Assembly (NCBI GenBank): GCA_026004795.1
Contig: BPJV01000004.1
Coordinates: 496,001 to 560,000, forward strand
DNA length: 64,000 nucleotides
Reading direction: 5' to 3'
Origin: Pirellulaceae bacterium
Lineage (GTDB): Bacteria > Planctomycetota > Planctomycetia > Pirellulales > Pirellulaceae
Shown: positions 9,014 through 20,319 of the stretch, in pieces
Layout: the number at the start of each line of letters is the position of its first letter
Numbering within the stretch: the first letter of the stretch is position 1
Made by a program: the position numbers and the translations under genes
The notes under the pieces: generated by a model
Databases searched by the model: none
What the model was told of the DNA's origin: nothing
Seen by the model: only the letters and a program-made list of their open reading frames with translations

Positions 9014-11884
9014 ATGAATGCTGATCCCGTCAGGCAGCTTTCTGTCCGCAAACGGGACGGTCGCATCGTCCCCTTCGATGACCAACGAATCGTCGCCGCT
9101 ATCGAGGCGGCCATGGCCGCCGAATGGGGAGAGGCGAGTGCCCGTTCGTCTCCGGCCAATGGTCCACACCGTGCTCACCAAATTGCGATGCGCGTCGTCG
9201 CGGAGATTGTGGCCCGCACCCGCAGCGCTTCGGCGACCGTGGATGTCGAAGGCATCCAGGATGAAGTGGAAACGCAGTTGATGAAGGCGGGCGAGTACCG
9301 AGTGGCGCGTCGTTATATCGTCTACCGCGAGCAGCGGAGTCGGGTGCGCGCGTTGCGCTGCGAAGAAAACTCGACACAACACCCCTCCATCCACTGGATC
9401 GACCGCGACGGACGGCGGCATCCGGTCGATCGCCATCGACTGAAACAGCGTTTGTTCCGTGCTTGTCATCAGTTGCCCGACTGTGTGGCGACGGAGCTGT
9501 TCGAGGACCTGGGAGCAACCATCTACGAAGGGATCCAGGAGAAGGATCTGCAATGGGCCCTGGTAATGGTTGCCCGACAGCGGATTGTCGAGCAGCCGAG
9601 CTACAGCCGTGTCGCAGTGCGACTGTTGTTGGACATCATTTATGAGCAAGTGTGGGGCGAAAAGGCCAGTGCCTACCTGGAAGCCGCAGTCGGCTGGTCC
9701 AGCGGACAGGACCCCACTGCCCCTTCGCCCATGGAGAAGCTCTATCGCCAAGGGTTTGCCGATTGCATCCAACAGGGAGTCGAGGCCGGTCGCATCGACC
9801 AACGGCTACGCGAATTCGACCTTGGTCGATTGGCCGATGCCCTGGTAGGCTCGCGGGACGAAGCATTCCAATACCTCGGCCTGCAGACGCTGTACGACCG
9901 TTACCTTTTGCATGTGGACGGTCGGCGAATCGAAACTCCGCAGTATTTTTGGATGCGGGTTGCCATGGGGCTGGCACTTCAAGAGGCGGACAGTCGTGAG
10001 CAATGGGCTATCGCCTTCTACGAACTGTTGTCCACCTTCCGCTTTGTCAGTGCCACTCCCACGCTCTTCAATTCAGGAACACCGCATCCTCAGTTGAGTT
10101 CCTGTTACGTCACCACCGTCGACGACGACCTGCACCACATTTTCAAATGCGTGCATGATAACGCCATGCTCAGCAAGTGGGCGGGGGGGCTGGGCAACGA
10201 CTGGACGCGGATTCGTGCCACGGGGGCGCACATCCGTGGGACGAATGGGAAAAGCTTGGGAGTCATCCCGTTTCTGAAGATCGTCAACGATACCGCCCTG
10301 GCCGTCAATCAAGGTGGAAAACGCAAAGGAGCCGTGTGCGCGTACCTGGAGCCGTGGCATTTGGATTTCGAGGAGTTTCTGGAACTGCGCAAGAACACCG
10401 GCGATGATCGCCGACGCACCCACGACATGCATACGGCGAGTTGGATACCCGATCTGTTCCTCCGCCGGGTGCGTGAGAACGGACAGTGGACGCTGTTTTC
10501 CCCGGATGAAGTCCCGGAATTGCATGAGAGTTACGGCGACGAATTTGCGGCCCGATACGAAGAATATGAACGGTTGGCCGATGCCGGGAAGATCAAACTT
10601 TACCGTCGCGTAGACGCCGCCGCCCTGTGGCGAAAAATGCTGTCGATGCTGTATGAGACCGGTCATCCCTGGTTAACGTTCAAGGACCCGTCCAATCTGC
10701 GCAACCCGCAGGATCACGTCGGTGTGATTCACAGTTCCAATCTATGCACGGAGATTCTGCTCAACACCAGCAATGCGGAAACGGCCGTGTGTAACCTCGG
10801 TTCGGTCAACCTGGCGGTTCATGTCGACGAAAACGGAATTCGCACCGATGACCTGGCCGCTACGGTGCGCACTGCGGTGCGGATGCTCGATAACGTGATC
10901 GACATCAATTTTTATCCCACCGAGGAAGCTGCCGCAGCCAATCGTCGCCACCGCCCCATCGGCCTGGGAATGATGGGATTTCAAGATGCCCTTTTCATCC
11001 AACGAATCCCCTACGCGTCGTCACGTGCCGTGGAGTTTGCCGACGAAGTGACGGAGTTGATCAGTTTCCATGCCATCCTAGCCTCTGCTGAATTGGCGCA
11101 TGAGCGTGGAACGTACCCCACCTACGCCGGATCGAAGTGGGAGCGTGGCCTGCTACCGATCGACACCATCGACCTATTGCGTTCGGCGAGACGACCGGAG
11201 GAACTGGATATGGACGACACCTGCCGCCTGGATTGGACTCCGGTGCGTCAGGCGATCGCGGCCCACGGCATGCGGAATTGCAATGTCATGGCCATCGCTC
11301 CCACGGCCACGATCTCCAATATCGCGGGCTGCTCGCAATCGATCGAGCCCACCTACCGCAATCTGTTTGTCAAAAGCAATCTGTCTGGCGATTTCACCAT
11401 CGTCAATACCTACCTGCAGGCCGATTTGAAACGACTGGGGCTGTGGGACAGGGAGATGATCGACGATCTGAAGTACCACGATGGTGAGCTTGAGCCGATC
11501 CAGCGCATCCCGGAGGATATCAAGGAGCTTTATCGCACCGCCTTCGACATCGCACCAGAGTATCTCATCGAGGCCAACAGCCGTCGGCAAAAGTGGGTCG
11601 ATCAAGGGATCAGTTTCAATTTGTACCTGTCGACTCCCGATGGTCGCGCGCTTAGTGACATGTACTTCACTTGTTGGCGTAAAGGATTGAAAACCACCTA
11701 TTACCTGCGGGCCCTGGCCGCCACGCAGATCGAAAAGGCGTCGGTGGATATCAATCGCTTCGGTATTCAACCGAAATGGATGAAAAACCGCAGTCCTTCT
11801 AGTGAGATCGTGGCGGGGGTCAGGGAGACGCATGCCACCGTAGCATGCAGCATCGACGATCCGGACTGCGAAGCGTGTCAGTGA
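9014..11884 (+). CDS. nrdA: class I ribonucleotide reductase alpha subunit with two ATP-cones
   Basis: A 956-residue NrdA, which reduces ribonucleotides to deoxyribonucleotides. Two ATP-cone regulatory domains are visible at about 9-110 and 124-214, instead of the usual one. Catalytic residues are present: the redox pair C364 (SSCYV) and C593 (AVCNLGS), the NLCTE site N576-C578-E580, and a YY radical-transfer pair near [12 protein letters not shown]. The C-terminal tail [12 protein letters not shown] has shuttle cysteines. The start is supported by AGGAG seven bases upstream. nrdB follows after 162 bases. The gene lies downstream of a cobalamin riboswitch, so B12 should repress it. Confidence 0.96.
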   Translation: MNADPVRQLSVRKRDGRIVPFDDQRIVAAIEAAMAAEWGEASARSSPANGPHRAHQIAMRVVAEIVARTRSASATVDVEGIQDEVETQLMKAGEYRVARRYIVYREQRSRVRALRCEENSTQHPSIHWIDRDGRRHPVDRHRLKQRLFRACHQLPDCVATELFEDLGATIYEGIQEKDLQWALVMVARQRIVEQPSYSRVAVRLLLDIIYEQVWGEKASAYLEAAVGWSSGQDPTAPSPMEKLYRQGFADCIQQGVEAGRIDQRLREFDLGRLADALVGSRDEAFQYLGLQTLYDRYLLHVDGRRIETPQYFWMRVAMGLALQEADSREQWAIAFYELLSTFRFVSATPTLFNSGTPHPQLSSCYVTTVDDDLHHIFKCVHDNAMLSKWAGGLGNDWTRIRATGAHIRGTNGKSLGVIPFLKIVNDTALAVNQGGKRKGAVCAYLEPWHLDFEEFLELRKNTGDDRRRTHDMHTASWIPDLFLRRVRENGQWTLFSPDEVPELHESYGDEFAARYEEYERLADAGKIKLYRRVDAAALWRKMLSMLYETGHPWLTFKDPSNLRNPQDHVGVIHSSNLCTEILLNTSNAETAVCNLGSVNLAVHVDENGIRTDDLAATVRTAVRMLDNVIDINFYPTEEAAAANRRHRPIGLGMMGFQDALFIQRIPYASSRAVEFADEVTELISFHAILASAELAHERGTYPTYAGSKWERGLLPIDTIDLLRSARRPEELDMDDTCRLDWTPVRQAIAAHGMRNCNVMAIAPTATISNIAGCSQSIEPTYRNLFVKSNLSGDFTIVNTYLQADLKRLGLWDREMIDDLKYHDGELEPIQRIPEDIKELYRTAFDIAPEYLIEANSRRQKWVDQGISFNLYLSTPDGRALSDMYFTCWRKGLKTTYYLRALAATQIEKASVDINRFGIQPKWMKNRSPSSEIVAGVRETHATVACSIDDPDCEACQ

Positions 11885-12046
11885 TCCTGGCTGTGCACTG
11901 AACTGCTCCCACGGTTTGACCGGCAGTGCCCCAGCCTCTACCACCGGTTGGCGGCACTACCGTGACCAAGATCGATTTTTCCAACTGTTGACTTCTCTGT
12001 TGAAGTCGTCATCCAGCGTATTGAATCCCTATCACGGAGAGACCCT

Positions 12047-13102
12047 ATGAACCCTCAATTACAGAACGCCGCGACCACCGCCTCCACGGTATCCCGCATG
12101 AACGTGGACGACAAACGACTGATCAATTGCCAAGCCGTAGATGTCAACCAGCTCTGCCCCATCAAATACCACTGGGCTTGGGAACATTACCTGAACGGTT
12201 GCATGAACCATTGGATGCCCACGGAAGTTCCCATGCAGCGCGACATCGAGCAATGGCGTTCAGGCGTTTTCACCGACGATGAACGACTGGTGGTCATGCG
12301 CAACCTGGGCTTTTTCGCCACCGGCGAATCCCTGGTAGGAAACAATCTAGTCTTGGCCATCTTCCGCCATGTCACGAATCCGGAGGTGCGCCAGTATCTA
12401 CTGCGTCAGGCCTTCGAGGAAGCGATCCACACTCACACGTTCCAGTACATTTGCGAATCGCTGTCGCTGGACCAACGTGAAGTCTTCAATATGTATCGCG
12501 AGGTGGATTCGATCGCCGGAAAAGATGAATTCGTCATGTCGCTGACCGCCGACATTCTGGATCCGGATTTCCACACTCGATCGGTGCAGAACATTCAACG
12601 TTTCTTGCACAATCTGATTGGCTTCTACGTGATCATGGAAGGAATCTTTTTCTACTCAGGCTTCGTCATGATCCTTTCTTTCCACCGCCGGAACCAATTG
12701 ACGGGAATCGGCGAGCAGTTCCAATATATCCTTCGCGACGAGTCGATTCACATGAACTTCGGCATCGATTTGATCAATGGGATCAAAGCCGAGAATCCCA
12801 GTGCCTGGACCGATCAATTCCAACGAGAGGTGATCGAAATGATCGATACGGCGGTGGGATTCGAACTGCAGTACGCGCAGGACTGCTTGCCCAATGGTGT
12901 CCTGGGGCTGAACGCCGAACTGTTTGATGCCTATGTCAAGTACATTGCCGACCGCCGATTGGAGCGCATCGGGCTGCCGCGACGGTATCACACCCGCAAT
13001 CCGTTCCCCTGGATGAGCGAAACGATCGACCTGGCGAAGGAAAAGAACTTCTTCGAAACTCGCGTTACCGAGTACCGTTCGTCCAGCGCGCTGCAGTGGT
13101 AG
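12047..13102 (+). CDS. nrdB: class Ic ribonucleotide reductase beta subunit (predicted Mn/Fe, no radical tyrosine)
   Basis: A 351-residue NrdB. Metal ligands read as E94 ([10 protein letters not shown]), E125 and H128 (EEAIH), E198 (IMEGIFF), E232 and H235 (DESIH). The position of the tyrosyl radical (E. coli Y122) is F132 in [15 protein letters not shown]. All seven positions equal the Chlamydia trachomatis class Ic residues E89, E120, H123, F127, E193, E227 and H230 with a constant offset of five; the electron-relay W51 and Y222 match W56 and Y227. Established knowledge: that enzyme uses a Mn(IV)/Fe(III) cofactor instead of a tyrosyl radical. A GGAGAG site precedes the ATG. Confidence 0.95.
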   Translation: MNPQLQNAATTASTVSRMNVDDKRLINCQAVDVNQLCPIKYHWAWEHYLNGCMNHWMPTEVPMQRDIEQWRSGVFTDDERLVVMRNLGFFATGESLVGNNLVLAIFRHVTNPEVRQYLLRQAFEEAIHTHTFQYICESLSLDQREVFNMYREVDSIAGKDEFVMSLTADILDPDFHTRSVQNIQRFLHNLIGFYVIMEGIFFYSGFVMILSFHRRNQLTGIGEQFQYILRDESIHMNFGIDLINGIKAENPSAWTDQFQREVIEMIDTAVGFELQYAQDCLPNGVLGLNAELFDAYVKYIADRRLERIGLPRRYHTRNPFPWMSETIDLAKEKNFFETRVTEYRSSSALQW

Positions 13103-13380
13103 CACGGCCACGAGAAGCCATGGTTCCGAGGCCTGGCTTGTCCTGCGGTGAATCGGCATGCAGGTCGGGCGGCGGAGATGCTCCCCAAAAAAGCAATCAC
13201 GCGGCCTGCAGACCGTTTCCTGTTTTTTTGCCAGCCAACGGCAACGCCGGTCCAGCGACTGTGGTATGTTATACGACGCCACTTCCGCCGTCGGTCCCTT
13301 GAGCAGCGGCGAATGGGGCTTTTCGTTTGCGTGGTGGCTCCCGCGAGTATTCTGGCGCTTTTCGTATGGTGGAGAAACAG

Positions 13381-14406
13381 ATGAGCAGCGTTGCGGCGAC
13401 GAGCAAATCGAGTACGTGTTGTCCCACCTCCTGTTCGGTGCGGCTTATTGATAAGCGCCTGTACCAGTGGGTTGGCGCAGCCATTGTTTGGTTGCTCCTC
13501 ATGCTTCCACCAGCCTCCGCTCAGCAGGGAGCCATCGACCCTCGCCAATTGGGTGATGCCCAACTGCCGTTGTGGCCGGAGGAACCACCAGGTTGGACCA
13601 CTCAGGAGCAGGAAGTTGACACCACCGATGATGAGTCAGGGCGGACGGTGGCGGGACGCCGCGTGATGCGATTAGGGCATGTCTCCAATCCCATGATCAC
13701 CGTCTTCCGTGCACCGGAAGCTAACAATACCGGCGCCGCCATCATCGTATGTCCCGGTGGTGGCTACAACATTCTGGCCTACGACCTGGAAGGGACGGAG
13801 GTTTGCCAGTGGTTGCAGTCCATCGGAGTAACCGGGATTCTCTTGAAGTACCGGGTACCTCGCCCGCCCAGCCGCAGGATTCCCGACGAGCCGTTAATCG
13901 ACGCCCAACGGGCGATGTCGCTGGTGCGGTCGCATGCTGACCAATGGCATATCGACCCGCAACGCATCGGTATCCTCGGCTTTTCTGCTGGTGGCAACCT
14001 GGCGGCACGACTGGCCACCAACTTCGACCAGCGGCTCTATCCGCCCGTCGATGCGGCGGACGAGGTTTCCTGCCGCCCCTCCTTCGCCGTCCTCGTTTAT
14101 CCGGCTTATCTGTATGAAAAAGAATCGGAAGAACTATTGGCCCCACAGATTCGCGTCAGCGAACGTACGCCGCCAATGTTCTTGACCATGGCGTTCGATG
14201 ATCGAGTCGGGCCGGAAAACGTTCTCCGCATGGGGTTGGCACTCAAGCAGTATGAGATTCCGTGCGAGATCCATCTCTACCATGAAGGAGGCCATGGATA
14301 CGGTTTACGACGGACGAAGCATTTCGCCACCACTTGGCCGGACCGCTGTGCCGAATGGATGAAGTCGATGCAGTTCCTGCGGCCTGAGGATGTAGAGGCA
14401 CGATGA
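13381..14406 (+). CDS. secreted alpha/beta hydrolase, acetyl-xylan-esterase-like
   Basis: About 341 residues, with the start placed at the ATG behind GGAG rather than at more upstream in-frame ATGs. A hydrophobic segment (VGAAIVWLLLMLPPASAQQ) serves as a signal peptide or anchor. The fold is shown by CPGGGYNILAYDLEG (oxyanion HGG-like loop), the nucleophile GFSAGG, an acid in FDDRVG and the histidine in HEGGHGYG. Proteins of this type in planctomycetes are often labelled esterase/lipase or endo-xylanase-associated esterase; deacetylation of plant polysaccharides is plausible but not shown. Monocistronic and convergent with the sigma-54 activator. Confidence 0.85.
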   Translation: MSSVAATSKSSTCCPTSCSVRLIDKRLYQWVGAAIVWLLLMLPPASAQQGAIDPRQLGDAQLPLWPEEPPGWTTQEQEVDTTDDESGRTVAGRRVMRLGHVSNPMITVFRAPEANNTGAAIIVCPGGGYNILAYDLEGTEVCQWLQSIGVTGILLKYRVPRPPSRRIPDEPLIDAQRAMSLVRSHADQWHIDPQRIGILGFSAGGNLAARLATNFDQRLYPPVDAADEVSCRPSFAVLVYPAYLYEKESEELLAPQIRVSERTPPMFLTMAFDDRVGPENVLRMGLALKQYEIPCEIHLYHEGGHGYGLRRTKHFATTWPDRCAEWMKSMQFLRPEDVEAR

Positions 14407-14437
14407 ATCTGGCTTGTCGTTCTGGTGGCTGAGGTTT

Positions 14438-16495
14438 TTAGTTGCTGAGACTACGGTACTTTTTCAGCTTGCGATCTAACGTGGATCGTTCGATTCCTAA
14501 CAACTGAGCGGCCTTCGATTTGTTGCCGCCGACAAACTGCAGTGTCGCCAAGATGTGGCGTCGTTCCAGTTCCGACAACGGCAAAGGATCGAACGGGCAC
14601 GTCCCGTCATCATCGACTGCGGTTCGTGTCCCTTCTTGACGCAGTGACGAGATGTTCAAGTCATCGGGGCTAATCCAGTTGCTCGTCCCCAGCACCACAG
14701 CCCGTTCAATCACATTGCGCAATTCCCGCACATTGCCTGGCCAGTCATGTGCCATCAATATCTGCAATGTCTTGGGGGCGAGCCCATCGAGCCGGCGGTT
14801 GGCATGAGGGGCAAATTTCCGAATAAAATAGGCAGCCAACTCCTCGATATCCTCCTTCCGCTGGCGCAGAGGAGGAACGTCAATTTCCACCACGCGCAAA
14901 CGATAGTACAAGTCGGCACGGAACTGTTTCTCCTGCACGGCCGCTTCCAAGTCCCGATTCGTGGCGGCGATGACGCGCACATCGCATCGTATGGACTTGT
15001 GTCCTCCCAATCGTTCGAAGGGTTGGCCTTCCAAGACGCGCAGTAATTTCGCCTGCAATTCGAGGGGCATTTCGCCAATTTCATCAAGGAACAACGTTCC
15101 GCCGTCAGCCGCTTCGAACTTGCCCAGTTTGCGTTCGGTTGCTCCGGTAAAGGCTCCCTTCTCGTGCCCGAAAAGTTCGCTTTCCAGCAACGTCGGAGCC
15201 AGGGCAGCACAATTGAGGCAGAGCATCGGTCCGCTGCGACGATTGCTGGCATCGTGCAACGCCCGGGCCACCAACTCTTTTCCCACGCCGCTTTCTCCAC
15301 GGATCAGCACGGTGGCCGTACTTGGCGCCGCCCGTTGAATGGCTCGCCGCACCTGCTCCATCGCGGGGCTGCGTCCTACCATGGTAGCCGTGGCATCCAA
15401 CTGTTCACGAAGCGCGTCGACTTGACGGCGCGTTCGTTCAAGCGTCTTGGTTAGCTTCACCTGCTCGGCTTGGCGTTCCAAGGCGATTGCCAGGTTGTCG
15501 GCGACACCGACCACCAGCTCCAGGTCCGCCGGAGTGAGCGTCGGTTCCCCAACCGCAGAGTAAAGGTGAAGCACTCCCACAACCTCCGCACTTTTTTCGG
15601 AGGACGATCCTCGCTTCGATGACGGCGAGGCCCCCCGAGCTTTCGAGGAGTTGCCGTCCAATCGACGCAGCGGTGCGCAGATGATCGAGCTGACCTCCCG
15701 CATGTCGGAAGCCTGCGCGATTTCCTGCCCCACGTCTGTGGTGACGTTGCGCGCCAGCACCGCTTGCCCCTCCCGTAAGACCGTTTCCAACAGTTCGTCG
15801 CTGGCGGTGCGATATGCTCCCCCCTGGGCCGTACGATGAGCAAGTACGCGCCAAGAAGGGGGCTTGTCGTTGGACGACGGAGAGTTGAACAAGAGCACGC
15901 CTCCAGCTCGGATGCCCAGTCGCTCAACCAGCCGTTGCAACGCAATCTCAGCCGCTTCCGCCGGACGTTGGACCTGCACCAACTCAGCGACGAGCTGGTA
16001 GAAGAACACCCAGGGACTATCCGTGTCCGCGGAAGCCACCGACGAAGTGCTGCGAGGCTTCCCCCATGCAGGGGCCGACCATTGCGAGTGACTCTTTCGA
16101 GACACAATGGTTTGGGAGCCGCCGACCGTCCGTTGGGAACCAGTCGTCTCGGGCAACGCAACTGGACATCGAATGGCGCCTCCCAGATGGGTGACGAACG
16201 TCATGAGGCATCGGCCAACTTGGATGACATCTCCGTTGTTTAGCCGACGCTCTTCACCGATCCGCTCGCTGTTGACCAGCGTGCCGTTGCGGGACCCCAA
16301 GTCGCGGATTGACCACCCCTCAGAGGAACCAAACACTTCCGCGTGATGACGACTTACGCGGTCGTCGCGGACCACGACTTGGCAGCTGGATGCTCGGCCG
16401 ATCGTCACTGTTTGAGGAGCAACCAAGCGGAGGATATCGCTCCACCGGTTTCCGAGATGGATAATTAGGTAAGCAGGAGCAGGAGTTTGTTGCAT
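14438..16495 (-). CDS. sigma-54-dependent activator with FHA and GAF sensor domains
   Basis: 685 residues. An FHA domain (about 25-105; [20 protein letters not shown] and SRNGT) reads phosphothreonine. A GAF domain spans about 163-345 and is broken by a Ser/Lys-rich insert near 281-302; a coiled coil covers 345-370. The AAA+ core has Walker A GESGVGKE (400-407), the sigma-54 contact loop GAFTGA (447-452) and Walker B TLFLDE (467-472). A Fis-type helix-turn-helix ([20 protein letters not shown]) ends it. The phospho-acceptor receiver typical of NtrC proteins is absent, so input probably comes from a Ser/Thr kinase. The target operon is unknown; no consensus -24/-12 site was recognised nearby. 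Confidence 0.95.
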   Translation of the reverse strand: MQQTPAPAYLIIHLGNRWSDILRLVAPQTVTIGRASSCQVVVRDDRVSRHHAEVFGSSEGWSIRDLGSRNGTLVNSERIGEERRLNNGDVIQVGRCLMTFVTHLGGAIRCPVALPETTGSQRTVGGSQTIVSRKSHSQWSAPAWGKPRSTSSVASADTDSPWVFFYQLVAELVQVQRPAEAAEIALQRLVERLGIRAGGVLLFNSPSSNDKPPSWRVLAHRTAQGGAYRTASDELLETVLREGQAVLARNVTTDVGQEIAQASDMREVSSIICAPLRRLDGNSSKARGASPSSKRGSSSEKSAEVVGVLHLYSAVGEPTLTPADLELVVGVADNLAIALERQAEQVKLTKTLERTRRQVDALREQLDATATMVGRSPAMEQVRRAIQRAAPSTATVLIRGESGVGKELVARALHDASNRRSGPMLCLNCAALAPTLLESELFGHEKGAFTGATERKLGKFEAADGGTLFLDEIGEMPLELQAKLLRVLEGQPFERLGGHKSIRCDVRVIAATNRDLEAAVQEKQFRADLYYRLRVVEIDVPPLRQRKEDIEELAAYFIRKFAPHANRRLDGLAPKTLQILMAHDWPGNVRELRNVIERAVVLGTSNWISPDDLNISSLRQEGTRTAVDDDGTCPFDPLPLSELERRHILATLQFVGGNKSKAAQLLGIERSTLDRKLKKYRSLSN

Positions 16496-16615
16496 TGGCG
16501 GGTATTGCCAAGTATTCTGGAGGAAGCTTATCTAAGTGAAACCTACCAATCACCATAATAACTGGACTCGCGTGGAGCGGGTCGGGGATGCCAGTATCTT
16601 CTCCGGAGCTAGAGA

Positions 16616-18004
16616 ATGACCGTTCGAACATTGTACGGTGCTAACGTCTTGTGCCGAGTCTTGGCCATTGGTGCTACCATCGCCGGTTTGTTGATCACCG
16701 ACCGTGCTTGGGGGCAAAACTTCGGATTCGGCCTGCGAGGCAGTGCCGTGGGCGGGGTAGCCATCGATGCCGATGGGACAGTACGCACCGCATCCCACGA
16801 GGAACGTACGGGCTGGTTGGAACAACTGCGCCAGCATGTCGCTGCCCCTCAAGGGGAACTGTCCCAACCAAGTGCCATGCGTTGGGTATCCCTGACGAAA
16901 CTCCAGGAGGAGATTCAGCAAGCGATCGCGGAAAATCGCCGTCTGAGCGAGGAGGTGCTGTTTCTCGCCGGTCTGCAACGCATCGAGTATGTGTTTGTCT
17001 ACCCTGACACGGCGGATATCGTCTTGGCTGGACCTGCCGAACCCTGGACGGTTCGTGAAGATGGTGCCGTTGTTGGCCAACAATCGGGCCGTCCCGTCGT
17101 CCGCTTGGAGGACCTGATTACGGCGCTACGGACGGTCCCTGCTGCTCGACAAGAACCGATCAGTGTGTCGATTGAGCCCACGCCGGAAGGTCAGCAGCGG
17201 TTGAATCGTTTGCTTGGCCAAGTGCGCGTGGGGCCTGGTTTTCAGCCTGCTCGTCTGGAAGCGATGATGAAGGAGGCGTTCGGACCGCAAATAGTTAAGC
17301 TCAGCGTGGTCGATCCCAGTTCTCGCATGGCCGTCGCCTTGGTCGCTGCAGATTATGAAATGAAACGATTGGCGATGAACCTGGAAGAGTCTCCCGTTCA
17401 AGGGTTACCTAGCTACCTGGAGCTGATCCGAGACGTGGGCGCCCCGACCAACACTCAACCTCGTTGGTGGATCGAATGCGATTATGAGGCTATCGAGCAT
17501 TCGCCAGACCACTTGGCGTGGAAACTCAATGGCCGCGGCATCAAAGCACTAACGGAAGATCAATTCATTGATGCTGCGGGGAACCGCCGGGGAACGGGCC
17601 GGTCCAATCGGTATGCGGAACGGTGGTCTGAACTGTTCACTGAGCATTTCGACCAGTTATGTCAATTCAATGCGGCTTTTGGTGACCTCCGGAACATTAT
17701 GGACCTCAACGTGGTGGCCACCGTGATCCGTGGACATCAGTTGGACGCCAAGGCGGGGTGCGATTTAAGCCTCCTGTATGGCGAGAAGAACAGTACGCTG
17801 GAAACTCCACGATGGAACGCCCCGAAATCCGTGCTCCCGCAGTGTAGTTTCATTCGCGGCAAAGCCGGGTGGATCGTATCAGCAAGTGGAGGGGTGGCAT
17901 TGAATCCGTGGCGCATCGTCGTCGAGAAGGCGCAGCCATCCAGTGACTTGCACCTGGTAAACACGGCCAACGAGTTGCCTCGCCGGAATTGGTGGTGGGA
18001 CTGA
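16616..18004 (+). CDS. secreted DUF1598 protein
   Basis: 462 residues with a signal peptide ending near RAWGQ. The body matches DUF1598, a planctomycete family of unknown function; the recognisable part is EYVFVYPDTADIVLAGPAEP and the following RPVVRLEDLITALR. No catalytic motif is seen. It is divergent from the sigma-54 activator with only 120 bases between; a weak promoter-like pair (TTGCAT 16490-16495, TATTCT 16513-16518) overlaps the activator start. Transcription ends at the hairpin at 18105. Monocistronic. Confidence 0.85.
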   Translation: MTVRTLYGANVLCRVLAIGATIAGLLITDRAWGQNFGFGLRGSAVGGVAIDADGTVRTASHEERTGWLEQLRQHVAAPQGELSQPSAMRWVSLTKLQEEIQQAIAENRRLSEEVLFLAGLQRIEYVFVYPDTADIVLAGPAEPWTVREDGAVVGQQSGRPVVRLEDLITALRTVPAARQEPISVSIEPTPEGQQRLNRLLGQVRVGPGFQPARLEAMMKEAFGPQIVKLSVVDPSSRMAVALVAADYEMKRLAMNLEESPVQGLPSYLELIRDVGAPTNTQPRWWIECDYEAIEHSPDHLAWKLNGRGIKALTEDQFIDAAGNRRGTGRSNRYAERWSELFTEHFDQLCQFNAAFGDLRNIMDLNVVATVIRGHQLDAKAGCDLSLLYGEKNSTLETPRWNAPKSVLPQCSFIRGKAGWIVSASGGVALNPWRIVVEKAQPSSDLHLVNTANELPRRNWWWD

Positions 18005-18104
18005 GTACCATACGACGCCCCTGTCACCAATAACTTTGCTGCACTTTGAATCTTCCTAGTGATGCTCCGCAGGGGCGTTGGGAGGGAGAAAAGATGGGGC
18101 TTTA

Positions 18105-18147
18105 AACGGAGCCTACCACTTAGGGCGGTTGGCTCCGTTACTTTTTT
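18105..18147 (+). terminator. Rho-independent terminator after the DUF1598 gene
   Basis: A perfect 9-base-pair stem, AACGGAGCC (18105-18113) with GGCTCCGTT (18131-18139), 17-base loop, followed by ACTTTTTT. It lies about 100 bases after the DUF1598 stop. Confidence 0.85.
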
Positions 18148-18573
18148 CCCTGCCCCCACGATCGAACCGTAGCCATGGAGAATTCCAAAGAGAGCTGTTG
18201 CACTCCATGGAAGTGCTGTTCCCCGGTAGACTGCCAAACCATCCTTTGTGACTAGCCTTCCTCAGGTGCGGTTTTTCTGGCCTCTTGGCCTCTCTACCTC
18301 CCGCGGTCGTCCATGCGACATTCAGTCGCCTGTCAAAGCGGGGCCATCCGGCGTCGTTACCGGTCGCACGTTACATCGACGAAGCTCGTGGATATAGCAT
18401 GAAGTACTTCCACAAGTGGGGGCGGTTCAGCGGCGATCGCTCTGGCCAATGATTCCCTGCTGCTAGTACTATCAGGCAGCGGTCTTGAGATCGCGAGCGA
18501 CGAACCGACCGAGCGCGACGATGACGATTACCGTCCCTAGATTCCTCTCCTCGGATGTTGAGCTAGGATCAGC
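18148..18573. other. intergenic region
   Basis: No coding frame or RNA gene recognised between the terminator and the LptF/G-like gene; it presumably holds that gene's promoter. Confidence 0.4.
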
Positions 18574-19731
18574 ATGCTAGCAACAAGAATTGATCGGTAC
18601 ATGTTTTGGATGTATCTCCGTATCTTGACCATCTGCTTCCTTTCGTTGTGCGGGCTGGTCATCGTCGTCCATGTGTTTAGCAATCTCGATGAATTCCTGG
18701 ACTTTGCCAAGCAGCAACAGCGTTCGGTGGTGCAGGTACTCTTCGAGTACTACGGCCCGTTTACCTTGACGATTTTCGACCGGCTATGTGGTACACTGGG
18801 ATTATTGGCGCTGATGTTCGTCATCGCCGCGATGCACCGATCGAACGAACTGACTTGCCTAATGGCCGCAGGGATTCCCAAGCGACGATTGGTGCGTCCC
18901 CTGCTGGTCGCCACCGCCGGACTTATCTTGCTGGCCACGGGGCTTCGCGAATTGGCGATTCCACGATACCAGGATCGACTGGACCGTAATCCTCAAGACC
19001 TAAGTGGCAATTATCCTCGCCAGATCAAACCGACGTATGATCCTCAGCTTTCCGCACTCATCCAGGGACGTCATTTGCTTCCGGTTAAACGCGAGATTGT
19101 AGGGCCGGTCATCAAGCTGTATGCCGACCCGTTGGCAAAGGTGTGTAGCGGGAAAATCGTCGGCAGCAGTGCTATTTTCTCACCTGCCAGCGAAGACCGG
19201 CCGGCCGGCTACTTCATTCATGGAGTCTCCTTTCCCCTTGACATCGATGCCCTACCGTCGGTCACCGGTTTGGATGGACGCCCGCTGTTGATGACCAGTC
19301 ACGACACTCCCTGGGTTCCACCGGGCAGCTGCTTTTTGGTGGCATCGGTGCAATTCGAAGAGCTGCGGGGAGGAAGTTCCTGGAAACAGTACGCTTCGAC
19401 GAAGGAGTTGGTGGAACACTTGCGGACGCAGACTGACCGGGGACGCACGCAATTGCAGGTCATGATCTACCAAAGGTTGGTGCGGCCACTTGTCGACTGG
19501 ACTCTGGTGTTGCTGGGGCTGCCCATCGTGTTGACGCGGATAGATCGCCACGTTTTCTGGATTGCGGGGGCGTGCCTTGGGGTCACAGTAGGGTTTACCG
19601 GACTGGTATTGGGGCTGGCTGCAATTAGTAGCCAAAGCAACCTGATTCCTCCGCTGTTAGCGACTTGGTTGCCAATACTTCTCGTTTTTCCCATCGCGTA
19701 CGGTCGCCTTCATTTCGCCTTTGAGAGCTGA
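18574..19731 (+). CDS. LptF/LptG (YjgP/YjgQ) family permease
   Basis: 385 residues. Three hydrophobic helices at the N-terminus (about 11-34, 66-88, 105-127), a soluble periplasmic middle part and three helices at the C-terminus match the LptF/LptG fold, the inner-membrane part of the ABC machine that extracts lipopolysaccharide. The conserved stretch ELTCLMAAGIPKRRLVRPLL is the coupling-helix region that contacts the LptB ATPase. lptB and a second permease are not adjacent, which is usual outside enterobacteria. It fits with lpxD and lpxI elsewhere in the window. Whether it is LptF or LptG cannot be decided here. Confidence 0.88.
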   Translation: MLATRIDRYMFWMYLRILTICFLSLCGLVIVVHVFSNLDEFLDFAKQQQRSVVQVLFEYYGPFTLTIFDRLCGTLGLLALMFVIAAMHRSNELTCLMAAGIPKRRLVRPLLVATAGLILLATGLRELAIPRYQDRLDRNPQDLSGNYPRQIKPTYDPQLSALIQGRHLLPVKREIVGPVIKLYADPLAKVCSGKIVGSSAIFSPASEDRPAGYFIHGVSFPLDIDALPSVTGLDGRPLLMTSHDTPWVPPGSCFLVASVQFEELRGGSSWKQYASTKELVEHLRTQTDRGRTQLQVMIYQRLVRPLVDWTLVLLGLPIVLTRIDRHVFWIAGACLGVTVGFTGLVLGLAAISSQSNLIPPLLATWLPILLVFPIAYGRLHFAFES

Positions 19732-19763
19732 CCAGCCGAGCGGTTGGTTGGGCGACGGACGTA

Positions 19764-19822
19764 TCAAAAAGAAAGCCCACATCGCTGACCAGCCTATTCC
19801 AGGCAAATCACCGATGTGGGCT
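19764..19822 (-). terminator. terminator of csrA (possibly bidirectional)
   Basis: An 11-base-pair perfect stem, AGCCCACATCG (19774-19784) with CGATGTGGGCT (19812-19822), 27-base loop. On the minus strand it is followed by TTTCTTTTTG; on the plus strand only by a weak T-run. It lies between the convergent permease and csrA genes. Confidence 0.8.
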
Positions 19823-19855
19823 CGCTTTGAACTTGCAATTTAGAACAGAGCTGCT

Positions 19856-20059
19856 TTAATCTTGTGCAGTGGCGTTCGGTGTCTCATCCGACTGTTGAGC
19901 CCGCTTGATCGCCTCGTAAACTTCGCGACGATGTACCGGAACTTCCCGAGGAGCCTCAACCCCCAAACGCACCTTGTCACCACGGATCTCTACCACCACG
20001 ATGGTGATATCATTATTGATGACGATGCTCTCGTTCTTTTTGCGAGATAGTACTAACAT
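19856..20059 (-). CDS. csrA: CsrA, global post-transcriptional regulator
   Basis: 67 residues, the normal length for CsrA. The start [14 protein letters not shown], the core [21 protein letters not shown] and R44-type RNA-binding arginines are all present. CsrA dimers bind GGA motifs in mRNA leaders and control translation and decay; in bacteria with flagella it can be antagonised by FliW, which is not seen here. The gene stands alone with a good Shine-Dalgarno (AAGGAAGGG) and its own terminator. Confidence 0.97.
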   Translation of the reverse strand: MLVLSRKKNESIVINNDITIVVVEIRGDKVRLGVEAPREVPVHRREVYEAIKRAQQSDETPNATAQD

Positions 20060-20319
20060 CGGACCCTTCCTTTGGTTGTGGCCGTCGGCCGATTCCTAAT
20101 TGCGGATGCTCGGCGTGGAGATGCTTGAACACGCGGAATCTGGGCCAGTCTGCGATTAGATTGGCTCCTAACATCACTCTACGCACAAACAAGCGGGAGT
20201 CAAGAAAGAGCATGGGATTCTGGCCTTTTTTCTGCGAATTTTATGCCAATCGAGCCGTTTTTTCCATCACTCGGCCTCCTTTTCTCACTTGTTGACATTT
20301 ACTCCACCGTATCGGCTCA

